Assembly (NCBI RefSeq): GCF_000002075.1
Contig: NW_004797854.1
Span: 6,792-70,791 of the forward strand
DNA length: 64,000 bases
Direction: 5' to 3'
Origin: Aplysia californica
Lineage: Eukaryota; Mollusca; Gastropoda; Aplysiida; Aplysiidae
Shown: piece by piece, positions 1 to 12,534 of the stretch
Layout: each line of letters starts with the position of its first letter
How positions within the stretch are numbered: the stretch's first letter is position 1
Translations under genes and position numbers: made by a program
Notes under the pieces: generated by a model
What the model was told of the DNA's origin: nothing
Seen by the model: only the letters and a program-made list of their open reading frames with translations
Database searches by the model: none

Positions 1-1111
1 CCTTTTGGTTTGTCAACTTTATTTTATTTTTGATTGGCCCGACCACGGCCAGCCTCTCCCCCTCACCCCCTCCAAGTGAACACAACTCTAATTCTAGTCA
101 ATATTACTCATTTTTTTCTTGTTGTTACACTGAAACCTTACAGTTAATTAAAAATTGTTAGCATTCAATCATGGTCACTCTGTGTGTAGTGTGAGTTTAA
201 TGTTTACATGCAAAAATTCTCTTACTATGAAATTAGGAGATAACTGACTTTTGAGGATTCGTTTGTCATATATATAAACAAAAAACCAACAACCTTTTTA
301 GTTTCTAAAACAAAGGTTTAGATACCCCAATATAGAAAACCAAAGGGTGAAGGAACTTTTTAAGTTGGCCTGAAAAGGGGAGCCCTGAGATGTCATTGTA
401 GATGAACTGCTTTTTGGGGCTGGACTGCTGTTATAATATATGACTTTAATAGTGTCATAGTAGAATAGGCCTACCCTACATGCATACATATAGATCTAGG
501 CCTATGTGGCCACTAAAACCGTAGCAAAATCAATTGATTGGAAAAAAAATTGCAATTATATTATAACAAACATGAGTCGCGTGTGAAAGTAAAAAAACCA
601 GTATAATAACTCTGAACATCAAGCATTGATTAAAATTAGGAAGGGGATAGCCGTACTTAATGACGGCTAGACTGCTAGGCTTGCCAAGTACGGCTAGACT
701 GGCTGGCTAGTCAAGTACAGCTAGACTGGCAGGCTACCCGTACTTTAAAATGATGGCTAGACGGCTGGGCTAGCCATACTTAATAATGATGGCTAGACTC
801 TGACAAACAGCAAAAAATATTTTTTGTTTGCAATACCTAAAGTATTTGTATTTGAGACGAAACCGAAAGGTGCCTTACTGATAGTGCATATATTTTAAAC
901 CTGAATAATTAGCCTACTAATGAGACCTGTGTACTCAACAGGTTTCTAATAGGGCCTGAAATAAGTACGGCTAGACTGGCAGTTATATAAATGCTGTACA
1001 GTGGGTTGGAAGTCTGAGCTAAAACTGTCATGGAATTTTTTTGTCGAAAGCAATGGGGTGTTGTCAACCGTTAGCACTTTAGTCAGTATGTTCTGCCTTT
1101 CTTTCCTCCAG
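1..1111. other. Non-coding: upstream or intronic sequence of the F-box/UBC gene
   Basis: AT-rich sequence containing only a minisatellite. No convincing exon or promoter is seen. The short open frames show no recognisable protein. It is either intron 1 or the 5' flank of the gene whose first visible exon starts at 1112. Confidence 0.5.
648..805. repeat. Minisatellite, AGTACGGCTAGACTGGC-like unit
   Basis: About six degenerate tandem copies of a unit close to AGTACGGCTAGACTGGC, mixed with GGCTAGCC half-sites, occur here. One isolated copy reappears at 963-981. The units vary in length, so this is an old array. It lies upstream of the first recognised exon of the F-box/UBC gene. Confidence 0.7.
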
Positions 1112-4100
1112 CAATATGAGAGCTGTATGATGTGCAGTGGATTCTATGGCAAAAGCTTTGGACAACCTGTGTGCAGCACTTGCCATTTGTTCCTGTTTTC
1201 TATTGACTTAAAGGAAGATGGAGAAGAAGGAGACAACAGAGCATATGAGGTACTGTGTAATAATAATAATCAGGTAGATAATTGTTTCAACTTTAGTATC
1301 TAAAACAAAATTGGCAAATGTTTGTTCAATGAAGATTTGAAATTCAAAATATATAAGCTGTACTTTTTCTCACTTTTTGCCATCTTCTTGCTGCTTTATA
1401 TATATGTTTGTGGTAAGTGGTGCTGTCTAAAGATTTACTCCATATTTTGTATTTGATGTAACCAGTTCTTGTATAATGTGTGCCTTTGCCTTAAAAGTAA
1501 TAATAATAATAATAGATAGCATATATATCTGTTGTATGCGAATTCCTGATCAACAGCCAGCTTTATGCACTTTACAGTCTATATGTGTCACGACGAGGTG
1601 GAATCAGGCGCTCGTCAATTTTTGTGCATGTAGAATTATTGGTATCATTTTAAAGCTTGTTCATTTATCTTGCTTTTGATGAAAAAAAAATACTCTTCTA
1701 TCTTGAGCAGAAGTGAAGATATTTGTCATCAAAGGAGGTAAGATCACTTTGTTTCAGCGGTAAAAATAGCAAGAAAGTGACCCCCAAAGTTTGGTAACTG
1801 CAATAGCTAAAGAGGCCTTGAAAACTGAAAAATTGTATATTTTGAGCTTTTAATCAATGCTTTTCAATTCAATATAATTCACATGGAAATGTGTTTTATT
1901 TGGACATTAAAAGGTGGAACAAAAAAACAAAAATTTGATTAACCCTATCCGTACGTCATGTTTTACTATCATCCATATACGACGTGGGGAACTCTGTGCC
2001 ACCACTTTCAAAGAGGAAATTTACTCTTTAGTCTGATCCATACGCTTTGCATAGCAGTCTGTCAAAATGATTTTTAGAAAAATACTGAAAGTTTCCAAGA
2101 GATCTTTGTACTTGAAGTACTATAAAATGGGAAGAATAGAACTCCCGGGGCACAAAAGGACCCCAGAGCGTGTGGATAGGATTAAAATTGCGAAACTGAT
2201 GGGAAAATGCCTGTTTCTCCAATTTTGTTATTTTGACGAGCGCCTGATTTCACCACTATGTGTCACATATTATTAAGATGAAGCTGTACTAATTATGTTG
2301 TTCATTTTCTTTTTCTTCTGAACGCATTTTCCTTTTCCGGTGGAAGCTTTGAGCTGTGTACAAGTGTAGTACTAAGGTGTTTCCTATATGAAAACTGAAA
2401 TTTAGAAAAAGTGATTGAGAAAAAAAATGAAGCAAAGTGAATACTATTTGGAGGAGACAAAAGAAATAAATGTGGAGTTCACTGCACATTGTTTTAATAA
2501 AACTGATGAAAATTAACAATTCTTCCATCACTGTCTGACAATGACCAATGCATCTGCAGAGGAGAATATCTCTTAATGTTATATAGTTGAAATGTATAGG
2601 TTGTAGAATATGTGTCAAAAATTGATTGTGTGTGTATGTGTCCCTGGTTTACCGAAAACTAGTGAAATTACCCCCCCCCCCCCCCCCCCCCAGAAAAAGC
2701 CCAAAACACACGCACACAAAAAGACATGTTTGTTTTCTTTTTAAAAACTTTCTAAATATATTCTCTTTTCCAAAAGAAACTTGACACATTTTCTTTAAAC
2801 ATAATACTATTAAATCAAAACGGATAATGATGATATTTATGTACAGTGCAGTGTGTTGGTTTTACTGTCTTCTGAATCAATTTCGACAGCACAACTAAGT
2901 GAGTTAGCTCAATTCTGTGTGTTCAGTATGAATTCATTTGTTAACTTTTTATTTTGTTAAGCATGAGTTTTTTTGTGTTGTCTTCGCTATCAATGTGTAG
3001 CTTATTTTAAAACCTACGAAAGGTGTGTAAAAAGTTTATGAAAACGTCGATTGCATTTGAACTATGAGCTTCTGAAATCTAGAAAAATGTTGACTTTCAA
3101 TCATGCCGCGTCTCAGTGCAGACGAGCGGGGGCGTGCTGTAGGGCATCTCGAAGCAGGCGTTCCAATGGCGGATGTGGCAAGGATTTTTCACTGTAGCAG
3201 GGAAACCGTGTAGTCTGCAGACCAGGTACATGAACACAGGAAGTACAAGAGACCGGCCAAGATCAGGGAGGTCGCGGGTAACCACCCCGGCACAGGATCG
3301 GTATGCACCACCCACCTGAAGGACAGGTTTCAGTCTGCTTCCCATACAGCCAGGACCCTCCCGCAACACCAACCAGTGAGCACACAGACAGTTATTCGTC
3401 TTAGGTCCTTTTCACGGATGAGTCTAGATTTGTCCTAGGTCGCTAAGATGGTTGAGTGTGGGTATATCGCCGTAGAAATGAAAGGTTCGCTGACCAGTGT
3501 ATACATGAAATCCCTAACCGGGGATATGGGCTGGTGATGGTTTGGGGCGGAATCACAACAGACCTCAGGACGGCACTGGTACATGCTCCGACAGCATAGA
3601 ATAGCGCCAACTATGTAGCCACCATCTTGCAGCCACATGTGGCACTGTTTGTGCAGAACCATGCTGGCTACACCTTACAACAGGACAACGCTCGAGCCCA
3701 TCGTGCCAGGGTGACACAGCATGAACCCGATTGAAAATGTGTGGGATATTCTCGGGCCTCAAATCCAAGAGATGAATCCCGCTCCTCAGAACAACGCTCA
3801 GTTGATTCAAAGCCTATCCAACGCTTGGAACGCTACCCCACAACATCAAATTTCCAACATCGTCAACTCTACGAGGCGCAGATGCCGCGCCGTCATTGCT
3901 GCAGGCGGCGGTCACACAAGATATTAATCCTGCCGAACTTTCAGACATTACTTGAAATGCTTTTGATTTGACCAGTACCAGTGTATTTTGCTATCAGACA
4001 TTTCGAAAACCATAATTTAGGATTATGATGTCAGTGTAAAGTTTCTTTGTGGAAAAAATGCACGTTTTCTGATTTTTTAAATTTGGACCTTATCATTTCA

Positions 4101-7100
4101 GGAGGGGCTTGAAGCACCAGGTGTGTATTATGTGCATTAAAGTACAGGTTTTCAAATTCAGAAATGCTTCTTCTTTTTAGATATAAAATGTTGTCCCTGT
4201 GTCTGCAATGGTTTATTTTTTTATTTAACACTATTCTTTATGTCAAGTTTCTTTTGGAAATGAGTATGTAATATATATCCGTAAAAGTGTCTGGTATTGT
4301 TTTTGTACTGTTTTTTTTCCGTCAGATTTTGGAAGGCTGTTTTAGACCTTCATATTGTTTATTGTAAGTGATGTTACTGAGTAATTATGTTTTTTATGTT
4401 TTTTCTTCCAGAAAGTGGATTCTGATGACTCAGGTACTGAGGAGCCTGGGGCAGAGACAGACTTCTACGCCAGCAATGACATTGGAGAAAGAGAGGTTCG
4501 TGTCTGGTTTGGATAATTTGTTTTTATGTAAAACTGTTAAAAGAAAATATAACTTGAGTTTGATGATTAGCTTTCATTTATGAACTGTTTCTTGTGAGAG
4601 TAGTAAAATCTTGTCATTGATGCTGAGGCTGAAAGATAACATGACTTCTTCAACTTTATGATATTCTAAAGTATCTTTCAAAACTCATATTGGTTTTTAT
4701 GTATGTATTTGCAAATTAGCACCTAAATGTGATCTTTTTGTCAGTATTTATTATTTTTCAGATGTTTATAACAGGTGACCCATCCTGTCGTTTTCTTTAC
4801 TGTTTTCCAATTGTATTATAAAATAGGACATTTTCATGTAATCTGTTTCTGATGCGGATTTAATTACTTTTTGCTTTTTACAATGAGAACAGTTTCAAAA
4901 TTGTATTCTAGTACAAGTCTAGAGAGTAAAAAGATGTCTTTGAAGAATCACAAAGTAGCTTGTCAAAACTAGCTGATACACTTCTGTTTCAGAAGTGTAA
5001 CATCAGCAAACTAAAAATGTGCCAAGTCCTGAAAGCAAACTTTTATAGAAGAGAGGAAAAACTGTTTCCGTCTTTTGACAATTGTACCAACATTATGTAT
5101 TTTTTCTTTCTTTTTTTTTTTGCAAAATATTTTTTTGAGCACGTGCAACCTATTCCGGGCATAGTACATTTTTACTGCTGGCCGATAATATACAGGCAAT
5201 CCCTGTTATCCTTGTACCCTGAAAATTGAGAAAAAGCATTTTTTTGTAACAATGTGAGACTTCATTTTCATATATTTGAATATGTTCACAACCAAAGGTT
5301 CAGCATCAGGCCCGCAGGCCGGCCAGGCTGAAGGCTGATCGTCTGACGGAAAGGATAAATGCCTTGACCATTCCACGAGAACAAGATGTTGTTCCTGTTG
5401 GTCTTATTGAATCATTGCCTCCTGAGGGTAAGCCTTAGTGGTTTCATGAAATGAAATGATTTTTTTTCCACACAGTTTCCTATTAAAACGATTGCTTGCT
5501 TTGAGATTGAGATGTTAGTGAAAGGTATTTATACAACAGAGTTTTTCTAGGATGGAGAGTATAGAAAATAGACATAGAATATCTGGTGGTTATAATATTA
5601 TTGTTACAACCTTTCCGCTAGTTAAAAAAAAAAAGTTTTTGTAAGAGTTTTACGGCACTTGCAACACAATAAGGTCGTATTAGTGCAGAAGATTAGAAGT
5701 GTTACAAGAGAGTAACAAACACAAAAAAGAAGGAGGGGAGATAGAGAAGATACATTTTTTATAGAGGAAAGAAGGAACAAACCACACCAGAGCTCCCGCC
5801 AACCTCCCACAACCTTTCTGCTTATATTTTATCTCATAGTTAAAACAGATAACAGCCATGCCTACTTTATACTTATTGAAAAGCAAAGGCAACTTTTAGT
5901 ATGCAACCTCTTTGTCTGAGCAGTTAATTTTTTAGTGTGAGAAAAAAAAATGTGCTGAATTCATTTCTGTTTTGGAAATTCTGTTGATTTAGCTGTGAAA
6001 ATAAATTTTCATAAGAAAAATTGAGAGTTCACTCTCTTGATTTGATAATGCATATATTTCATTTTCTTTTACTGCAGTGCTTCTTTTAGTGTTCAAGAAC
6101 CTTGATGACATTTCATTGTGGGTAGCAAGCAATGTGTGTACTCGCTGGCGACAAATTCTAGACGGGGAGATATCTCAGTCTCAGTGGAAACATTTCCTGC
6201 AGCTGCGCTGGCCTCTCTTTCAACCGCAGTTCAAAGTCCGTTGCTGGAAAACGATATACTCACAACTGTAAGTTTTGATTCTTTATGAAGATGTTCTCAA
6301 TTAACTTTGGTCAGAGTTATAAGGCTCTTGCAACTCAGTTAGGTCGTATAAATGCAGAAGATTAAAGGTCTTACTTGAGAGAAAATGTAAAGAGTAACCA
6401 AAGAAAAAAAGAAGGAGAGATTTTTTATTGGAAAGAAAGAGCAAACCACGACAGAGCCTCACATGTCCACTCAGTTAAGTTTTTATGATTGTTCAGCGTT
6501 ATGTCTGAAAAATATATGTTCTATCTCTGTAACGAACATTGTTTCACTTGTGAATATGCTTGCTATTTAGTGACTATATTGTGTTCCATGTCAAATGATG
6601 ATTTGACTAGTCTTTTGGTAGAAAGATTTTTATTTGAAATGTGAGAAGGTGATGTATTTAACCATGCCCATAATTTCTTTTGTAGTAATTTTTTTTAAAG
6701 AAAGTTTTTTAGTCTGCATCTTTTTCCCTTGTGGTTTAATTGTCTTAAAGCTTTCTCAAATATAACTGCACCTGCCTTTCAGAAGTTCGTAGACCTTGAA
6801 GTGAGGGTATGTTTCTGTAAGTCTTTTATAAGTTAATTCCTTGTTATTGAATTAATTGTGAACTGAATTAGTTTCACTTTTGCTTTTCAGATTATTGAGT
6901 TCACCATGTAGATATTGCTTAGAGAGTATGATGCTCCAGGTATTGTATGTTTTCAAATTAAATTTTTATTAAGCTTGTTTTAGTTGTGTATATCATTCGT
7001 TTATTTCTGGGGGGAAGAAATGTTAAGCAGATGTCAAAGATATGCTGTGTGATCATAGAGTATTAACTATGATATTCAGATGAGATTATTAACCTTTTCA

Positions 7101-10100
7101 GTCTCCCTAAAGTGAATGAAAAGAGGGAAATTTTGATCACTTATATATTCCATTTGTATTACTTACCTTCCTGAAAAATGAAAACAAAATTGATGTGTAT
7201 AGAAATGGATATAAGGTAGTTAATTTGTTAGAATGTCCTGAGTCTGTGCTTGGGTACTTACAGCAGACACCCGGTGCAGTTGAAATGTGAAATGCTGTTA
7301 ATCTTTATATGCATGTTATAATGTATGTGTGCTGGAAATGCATGTGTATATGTGGAGGGGGTATGTCTGTTCTGCATGCTTAGGTGTGTCTGTTCCTCTT
7401 GTGTCTGAGGAGGGGTGGATAGTAATGTTTTTGTATTTGTGCATGTGAGTATTTTCCTACTTAAGAGATGTTGTACAAGTTAAAATAGTACTCATTGTAG
7501 TCATATGTGACCATTCACACCTGTATGCATTTGGGTTGGTTCACCATTTACCTGCTCTATGGGTCTGCTATATATATGCAATTAAATTAATGCAGTTTAT
7601 ATCATCTTATTGTGATGCCTGTTTATGCACAGAGCACCCCACCCATAGAGGAAAACTCCTGGCGCCATCGTCGCCTGCGCAGCGAACTGAAGACACTCAG
7701 AACAGACCCCCCTGAAGGCATTCAGGCCACACCCCTTGACAGGTACTGCTGCCATTGGCAGGCATCCATCACAGGTCCACAAGGCAGCCCATACGAGGGG
7801 GGACTATTTCTACTTTATCTACAAATACCGCAAAAGTGAGTGAAAGTTCTCTTTTGATATTTTTGTCTAAACTCGTTTGTTTGTTTGTTTGTGTGTGTGT
7901 GTATATGTGTGTGTGTGTGCTTTATTTTTGTTTTATATGTTTGGTATGCTGTGATAATCAAAGTTGAATTTATTCCACTATATATGTATTTTTAGAGCTT
8001 TTCTACCTATGTTTCACGCAAACACGTAAAACAGCCTCTGAATTATTCAACACAAGTTATGAATAGTCTTTCTTCCAGGCCTTTGAAATGTGGATAGGTT
8101 TGACATGATTTTGAAAAAAAAAGAAAGGTATCAGAGTTTCAGTCTCGGGAGAGGTAAACCAGGATTGACCATTTTAAATACCTGTCAAGTATTTGTTGAG
8201 ACTTCTCTTAAAAGCTCAAACTATTCTTTAAAATCTTTGTTTTTTTGCACTTATAAACTTGGCAAGATGATAGCAGACTATTAGTATTAACTCTCTTTAA
8301 AATATTTTTGTCCTGTCAACATAAGTAGGCCTACTTCTTGTGGGGAATTTAGTTGAGAAAGATAACACTTAAAGGACAAAACACTGAAAAGTAGACCAAG
8401 ACTTCAGGGTCTGTGTCAAAGTCAACTCTGAGAAGCATTTTTGTGTAACAGTCCAATCTTGACACAAACAATGTTTTTGGCTTTGATTGCATTCTGGAAT
8501 TTCAGAAGTTTGTATGATTCTTGGTGTTTCTTTTTTTTGTTGTAAAACTGACGGACACAATTTTTCGAAATTACTTTATGTGTGGATTTTTAAGATGCAC
8601 AATGGTTATGGCAATTTAGAAACTAAAGAGGTACTTAAAAAACAGAAGAGGCTATTATTATGGTATGAGAAAAGGTACTGAAATAATGTGTTTCTGGAAT
8701 TTGAAGTCACTGCTTATTTCAGGCCTATGCTGTGACACTTGTATGGGGGGTGTACTGATTGTCTTTTTATGATTTGTCTAGAATATGTATAGTTTTACTT
8801 TGAGAAGTACTACTTTTACTGTTGATACAAATTTTCTGTTGTAAACATTAAGTAGAAATACGACTGCAAAAGCTGATGTATGGATATTTACTTTGAGTGA
8901 AGTGAGAGAGCATTCTGTATACAACTGTATTTGCATTATAAATTTTATCGTTGTAACTTTTGTCCTTTGACTGTTCCCTGAATGTGAATTTTTTTCATTG
9001 ATCCTAAGGACTCTCACAGAATGTTCATATTTCATTATGGTCACAGATTAATCACGGTGACTGACTGGTTTGCATGAAGAAATTGTGTTCTTCATTGTAA
9101 TTAAAGTAATGGATTTGCTGTTTCTGAAGGAGGAAAAAAGGTCCTTGGTTGGGAGAAGAAAATAGGTCTAAAAGATTACCTTTGTATTTGAAGCTACAGG
9201 ACATACTTTCCTCTATGCTTTGTTTTCCGAAGCATATGATGTACAGTTGACTGAACATCCGACAGTGATACAAAAAGTGTAAACTTACCTTTCTTTGGTT
9301 GTCGTCACAGATAAATAACAGCCGGTATTTGCTGTCCCTGAACTATAGCTGATAAGGCTACACACTTGCAGTCATTCTGTGTCTAGTCAAGTTGTTTCAG
9401 TGAGAAAAGGGCTAAAAAAAAAATGTCAAGCTCTTGTCCTGTTTGATAAGCATCGCTTGATAGTTAAGTTACAGAACACTCAATCCAAAGTGATTTTTAT
9501 TTCTTTTGGTATCCTCTATTGCAAAGTAATCTTTCTTCTTACTTTTTGCTAGAGAACAAAGGGTTTCGTTTATTGTGGTACCTATCTTTTAGATCTACCT
9601 CTGCAGTATATGACATGGTCACATCTTATTGATAGGATACATTTTCCTTTGCTGTTTTCCTGTCCTGGTTTAACTTAAATGAATATGAATAAACAGAAGA
9701 GGGTTTCAGTCTGTAATATGTTCCTGTCATTTCTGGGACCTCCCACAGTACTAAAATGCCAGTGGATGTTTCGTCGAATAAGTATTTATTATTTGTTGTC
9801 TTCCTCAGCTACCCAATGCGACCTCCCAAGGTGAGGTTTATCACCAAGATCTTCCACCCAAATATTTCTCGCCATGGGGATGTGGGACTCGACTCTATAC
9901 ACCACAACTGGAGTCTGGCTCTAACAATATCCAAAGTTCTTATCAGCATCCAATCCCTACTCACTGACCCATTCTGCACTGTATGCATGGAGCCCACAGT
10001 TGGCAAATTGTTCAAGAGCGACCGCTTTCAATTTGATCGTATGGCTCGTCTTTGCACATGGAAGTACGCCATGCATGATTATGTCATGGCTCTCAACATT

Positions 10101-10118
10101 GATCCTGATGGAGTTTAG
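1112..10118 (+). CDS. F-box protein with C-terminal inactive E2 (UBC) domain, 5' partial
   Basis: Seven exons join in frame: 1112-1249, 4412-4495, 5298-5427, 6078-6267, 6891-6939, 7633-7835 and 9809-10118 (TAG stop), giving 367 residues. Residues 1-30 carry two CxxC pairs (CMMC, CSTC) that could bind zinc. A canonical F-box begins at LPPEVLLLVF (about 112-155, with VCTRW), the SKP1-binding motif of SCF ubiquitin ligases. A second SPCRYC pair follows. Residues 206-350 are a UBE2D-like UBC fold (GPQGSPYEGG, YPMRPPKV, HPN, LTISKVLISIQSLL). At the position of the catalytic cysteine (SICLDI in UBE2D) the protein reads DVGLDS, with Gly at residue 291, so thioester chemistry should be impossible. 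The protein is probably a substrate adaptor or ubiquitin-binding, UEV-like protein. The initiator methionine was not found; ATGs inside the first exon (1127 and 1130) are possible, but an upstream exon is likely. Exon structure is certain; function is inferred. Confidence 0.88.
1585..2266. mobile_element. TIR element, family X copy 1 (carries a nested TTAA element)
   Basis: The ends are inverted copies: GTGGAATCAGGCGCTCGTCA at about 1599-1618 and its complement TGACGAGCGCCTGATTTCAC at 2234-2253, with TGTGTCA beyond. The interior matches the repeat at about 57779-58866 read in the opposite direction (GTATCATTTTAAAGC, CTATCTTGAG, AAAGGAGGTAAG are shared). No coding capacity is seen, so it is a non-autonomous DNA element. 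It lies in the intron after the first visible exon. Confidence 0.75.
1943..2181. mobile_element. TTAA-flanked MITE (piggyBac-type) nested in family X
   Basis: TTAA occurs at 1939-1942 and 2182-2185, bounding a 239-bp piece with inverted ends CCCTATCCGTACG and (complement of the right end) TCCTATCCACACG. The related repeat near 57.8 kb reads straight through this point without the piece, as expected for a TTAA-targeting insertion. It has no coding capacity. Confidence 0.65.
2671..2692. repeat. Poly-C run
   Basis: About 22 uninterrupted C residues lie in an intron of the F-box/UBC gene. The length is likely polymorphic or unreliable in the assembly. Confidence 0.9.
3103..3927 (+). pseudogene. 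Decayed Tc1-like transposase (Tc1/mariner)
   Basis: Translation starts MPRLSADERGRAVGHLEAG, a helix-turn-helix-like opening (VARIFHCSRETV), and ends with MNPIENVWDILG and then RRRCRAVIAAGGGHTRY before TAA. This closing block is typical of Tc1-like transposases that use DD34E catalysis. Between them the frame is lost several times by in-frame stops and frameshifts, so the gene is dead. The copy lies in the second visible intron of the F-box/UBC gene, same strand. Terminal inverted repeats were not resolved. Confidence 0.85.
5634..5816 (-). repeat. SINE, subfamily B, antisense
   Basis: Read on the minus strand it ends in the tail shared by many repeats in this window (CTTATTGTGTTGCAAGTGCC then GTAAAACTC). 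The body TTTGTTACTCTCTTGTAACA and the CTCCTTCTTTTT stretch match the copies at 6313, 11944, 57405 and 57581. It is intronic. Confidence 0.75.
6313..6476 (-). repeat. SINE, subfamily B, antisense, diverged
   Basis: Diverged copy of the 5634-5816 element: shared tail complement GGCTCTTGCAACTCAGTTAG, then GAAGATTAAAGGTCTTAC, GAAGGAGAGA and AAAGAGCAAACCAC. It lies just after the F-box exon. Confidence 0.65.
7890..7919. repeat. GT microsatellite
   Basis: Interrupted (GT)n directly after the donor site of the exon ending at 7835. Confidence 0.8.
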
Positions 10119-11326
10119 CAGGGGCAATGGGTATTCAGTTGCAGAACAGAATTGGTGCTCCAAGAAAAGTGGGAATCGCCTGTCATAATTCAAGCCTATA
10201 GCTAACAGTAGAAGTGATACCACTTTTGAAAGTTTGAAGAAAATTTTAGTCAATATGAAGCGAATGTCACCAAAAGCATACCAGAACTTTCGTCTCTTTA
10301 TTTGAACCAGTTGTTTGTCAGTATGACCCAGATTAGTTTGTTCCCTTTGTATTGTTTGGAAATTGAATTATTTTTATGACAAATGACAACAAATTCTTTA
10401 CGTTCCACATGGCTTGGGATGTTGTGAATAAGTGAATGTGATCTTTCATTTTTTATACTCTCTCCTTTCCAAAGAAATGAAATGCCTTGTGGTAAGAAGT
10501 TCAATGTGTGATGGGAACTTTGAATGAAGACCCATCTCTTGCATACACAACAGACTATAAATTCTTTATTGTTACCAATTGTGATTTTTCTTTTGGAGGG
10601 TGGGCCTTTCCTAAATTGTTGCTTTTATATTTAATGTACAAGAAGTGGCGAAACTCAAGTTAGCCCCCCCTCAAATTGGCATACTGTGAAAAGATCTTTC
10701 AGTTGCTGACGAAGAAATGGTAAAATGGTAACTGTTTAACACCCCTGTCAACACTGTTAGGTTTTTTAAGAGATGGGATCTCCAAAAGGACCAAACTGCT
10801 GACAGAATAGAAAGGAAGGTGCAAATGAGTGTGAAAACGTGTTAAAAATGTTTTGGGGCTTATGGTACACAGAATACTACTGTAAACTAACACTTCAATT
10901 TTGCGCCAATGTAATAATGTAACTGTATTTGCTGCCATGGATTTCTAGCCTGTAATTCAAAGCTTACCCATGTCTCATGTGGTTGAGCATGATATATAAA
11001 CAAAGGTCAAGCTGAAGTAATGTTTTTTGGGTTTGTTTTTTTTTTGGGGGGGGGTGGGGGTTGTTTTGAGAATATGATATTGTGAGGTATCAAAATTTGC
11101 TTTCAATTTCTAAAAACTGAGAGCCTCAAGAGCTGTATGGAGTTATCATTTGCCCTAGTCAGTATTGTTGGCGATTTGAAATTTGCTCCATGATTTTTAT
11201 GCATTTCCCCATTTCCCCTAAAAGTCTTCAGTTATTTCTATAAGTTTTTGAGAAATTTATCTTTGCTCTGTTATGATGATGATACTCACTTTTGCCACAA
11301 ATTATATTGTTGCCATGTTTATTCAT

Positions 11327-11332
11327 AATAAA
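11327..11332 (+). terminator. Candidate polyadenylation signal of the F-box/UBC gene
   Basis: AATAAA lies 1.2 kb after the stop codon, in AT-rich sequence with no other gene on this strand. Assigning it to the upstream gene is inference; no transcript evidence is available. Confidence 0.3.
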
Positions 11333-11943
11333 TGCATAATGCTGTCTGGAAATTATCGATTCTTCTTTATGTCTGTATGTTTTTGTCAGTTATTCGGAAG
11401 ATGGAACTCCATAAAATCCCATCCTAACGTAAACACAGCAAAGTGAATGGAGAGCCATGAGAATCATGAGACATCTCAAATACAAAACCAGGACATTTTT
11501 TGGGGTGAAATTTACAGTGATTTTTGAAAGAAATTCTGCAAGCCTCTAAATTACTTTGAATTCAGTCTTTTTTCTTTTTCCTTTCAACTAGATTGCCCAT
11601 TCTTTTCTCTGCTGAAAGCTACCCTTCATAGCACCAAAGGCTTTATAATTGGCTAACCTCATCTGCCATATCTTTTTATACTTTTGTAAAGGTCTGCCAA
11701 AATGTGCTACGTAGAGTTCAAAGTAAAGTTGAATGTTTTGGCCTGTAAAGATATTATCAGTGAAAAAGAACCCAAAATAATTTTTTGGAAAACTCTTGCC
11801 ATTGGGCGTGGCAGCATTGTTTCCTATAAAATTCAAGGTCTCTGGTGCATTTTCCTCTCTTTATGTGTCCTTTTTTGCAAAGATTTTTATCATTTATGAT
11901 GGCTCGGGCTTGAATTTTTCATTTTTGCTGTGTACCGTACTAT

Positions 11944-12143
11944 TTTAACTTTTGTATGAGGGTGGTTAATGGGTGCTCTGGTTTGGTTTGCTTCTTCTTT
12001 CCTATCAAATAGTAAACATCTATCTTCCTGATCTCTCCTCCTCCTTTTTAGTTTGTTACTCTCTTGTAACACCTCTAATCTTCGGCACTTATATGACCTT
12101 ATTGTGTTGCAAGTGCCGCAAAACTCATACTAAAACTAACTTT
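11944..12143 (+). repeat. SINE, subfamily B, sense
   Basis: Sense-oriented copy: GGGTGCTCTGGTTTGGTTTG, CTCCTCCTCCTTTTTAG, TTACTCTCTTGTAACACC, then the shared tail ATGACCTTATTGTGTTGCAA and GTGCCGCAAAACTC. It shows the direction of the family, since the other subfamily B copies here are antisense. Confidence 0.75.
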
Positions 12144-12534
12144 TTTTATAGCTATCTTTAAAACTGTTCTCTGGCTCTGAAGTTACATTCTGTTTAGTTT
12201 TTCATCTAGATCCATCTTTTACCATTCTCTTGTCTTCTGCAGAGGGACCTTTCAAACATTAATTCTGTATATTATATCGTCATCCTCGCCTCATTGCGTC
12301 ACCTGTATACTGTGTATAATGTTTTCTACTAAACATTGACAGTGTACTTAACAGTGCAATGTTGTTCTACCAAGTTGGTGCTGTGATCCCTCAGTGTCAT
12401 TTATTGTTCAGACTAATAGTACTTTCACTCTACAGACTAATGTGAGCAAGATGTTTTAGGCTCCCCTCCCCTTATGTTTTCATTGTCCTAAAATGACTTT
12501 CACAAACAGCTAACACACACACATATATATTGTA

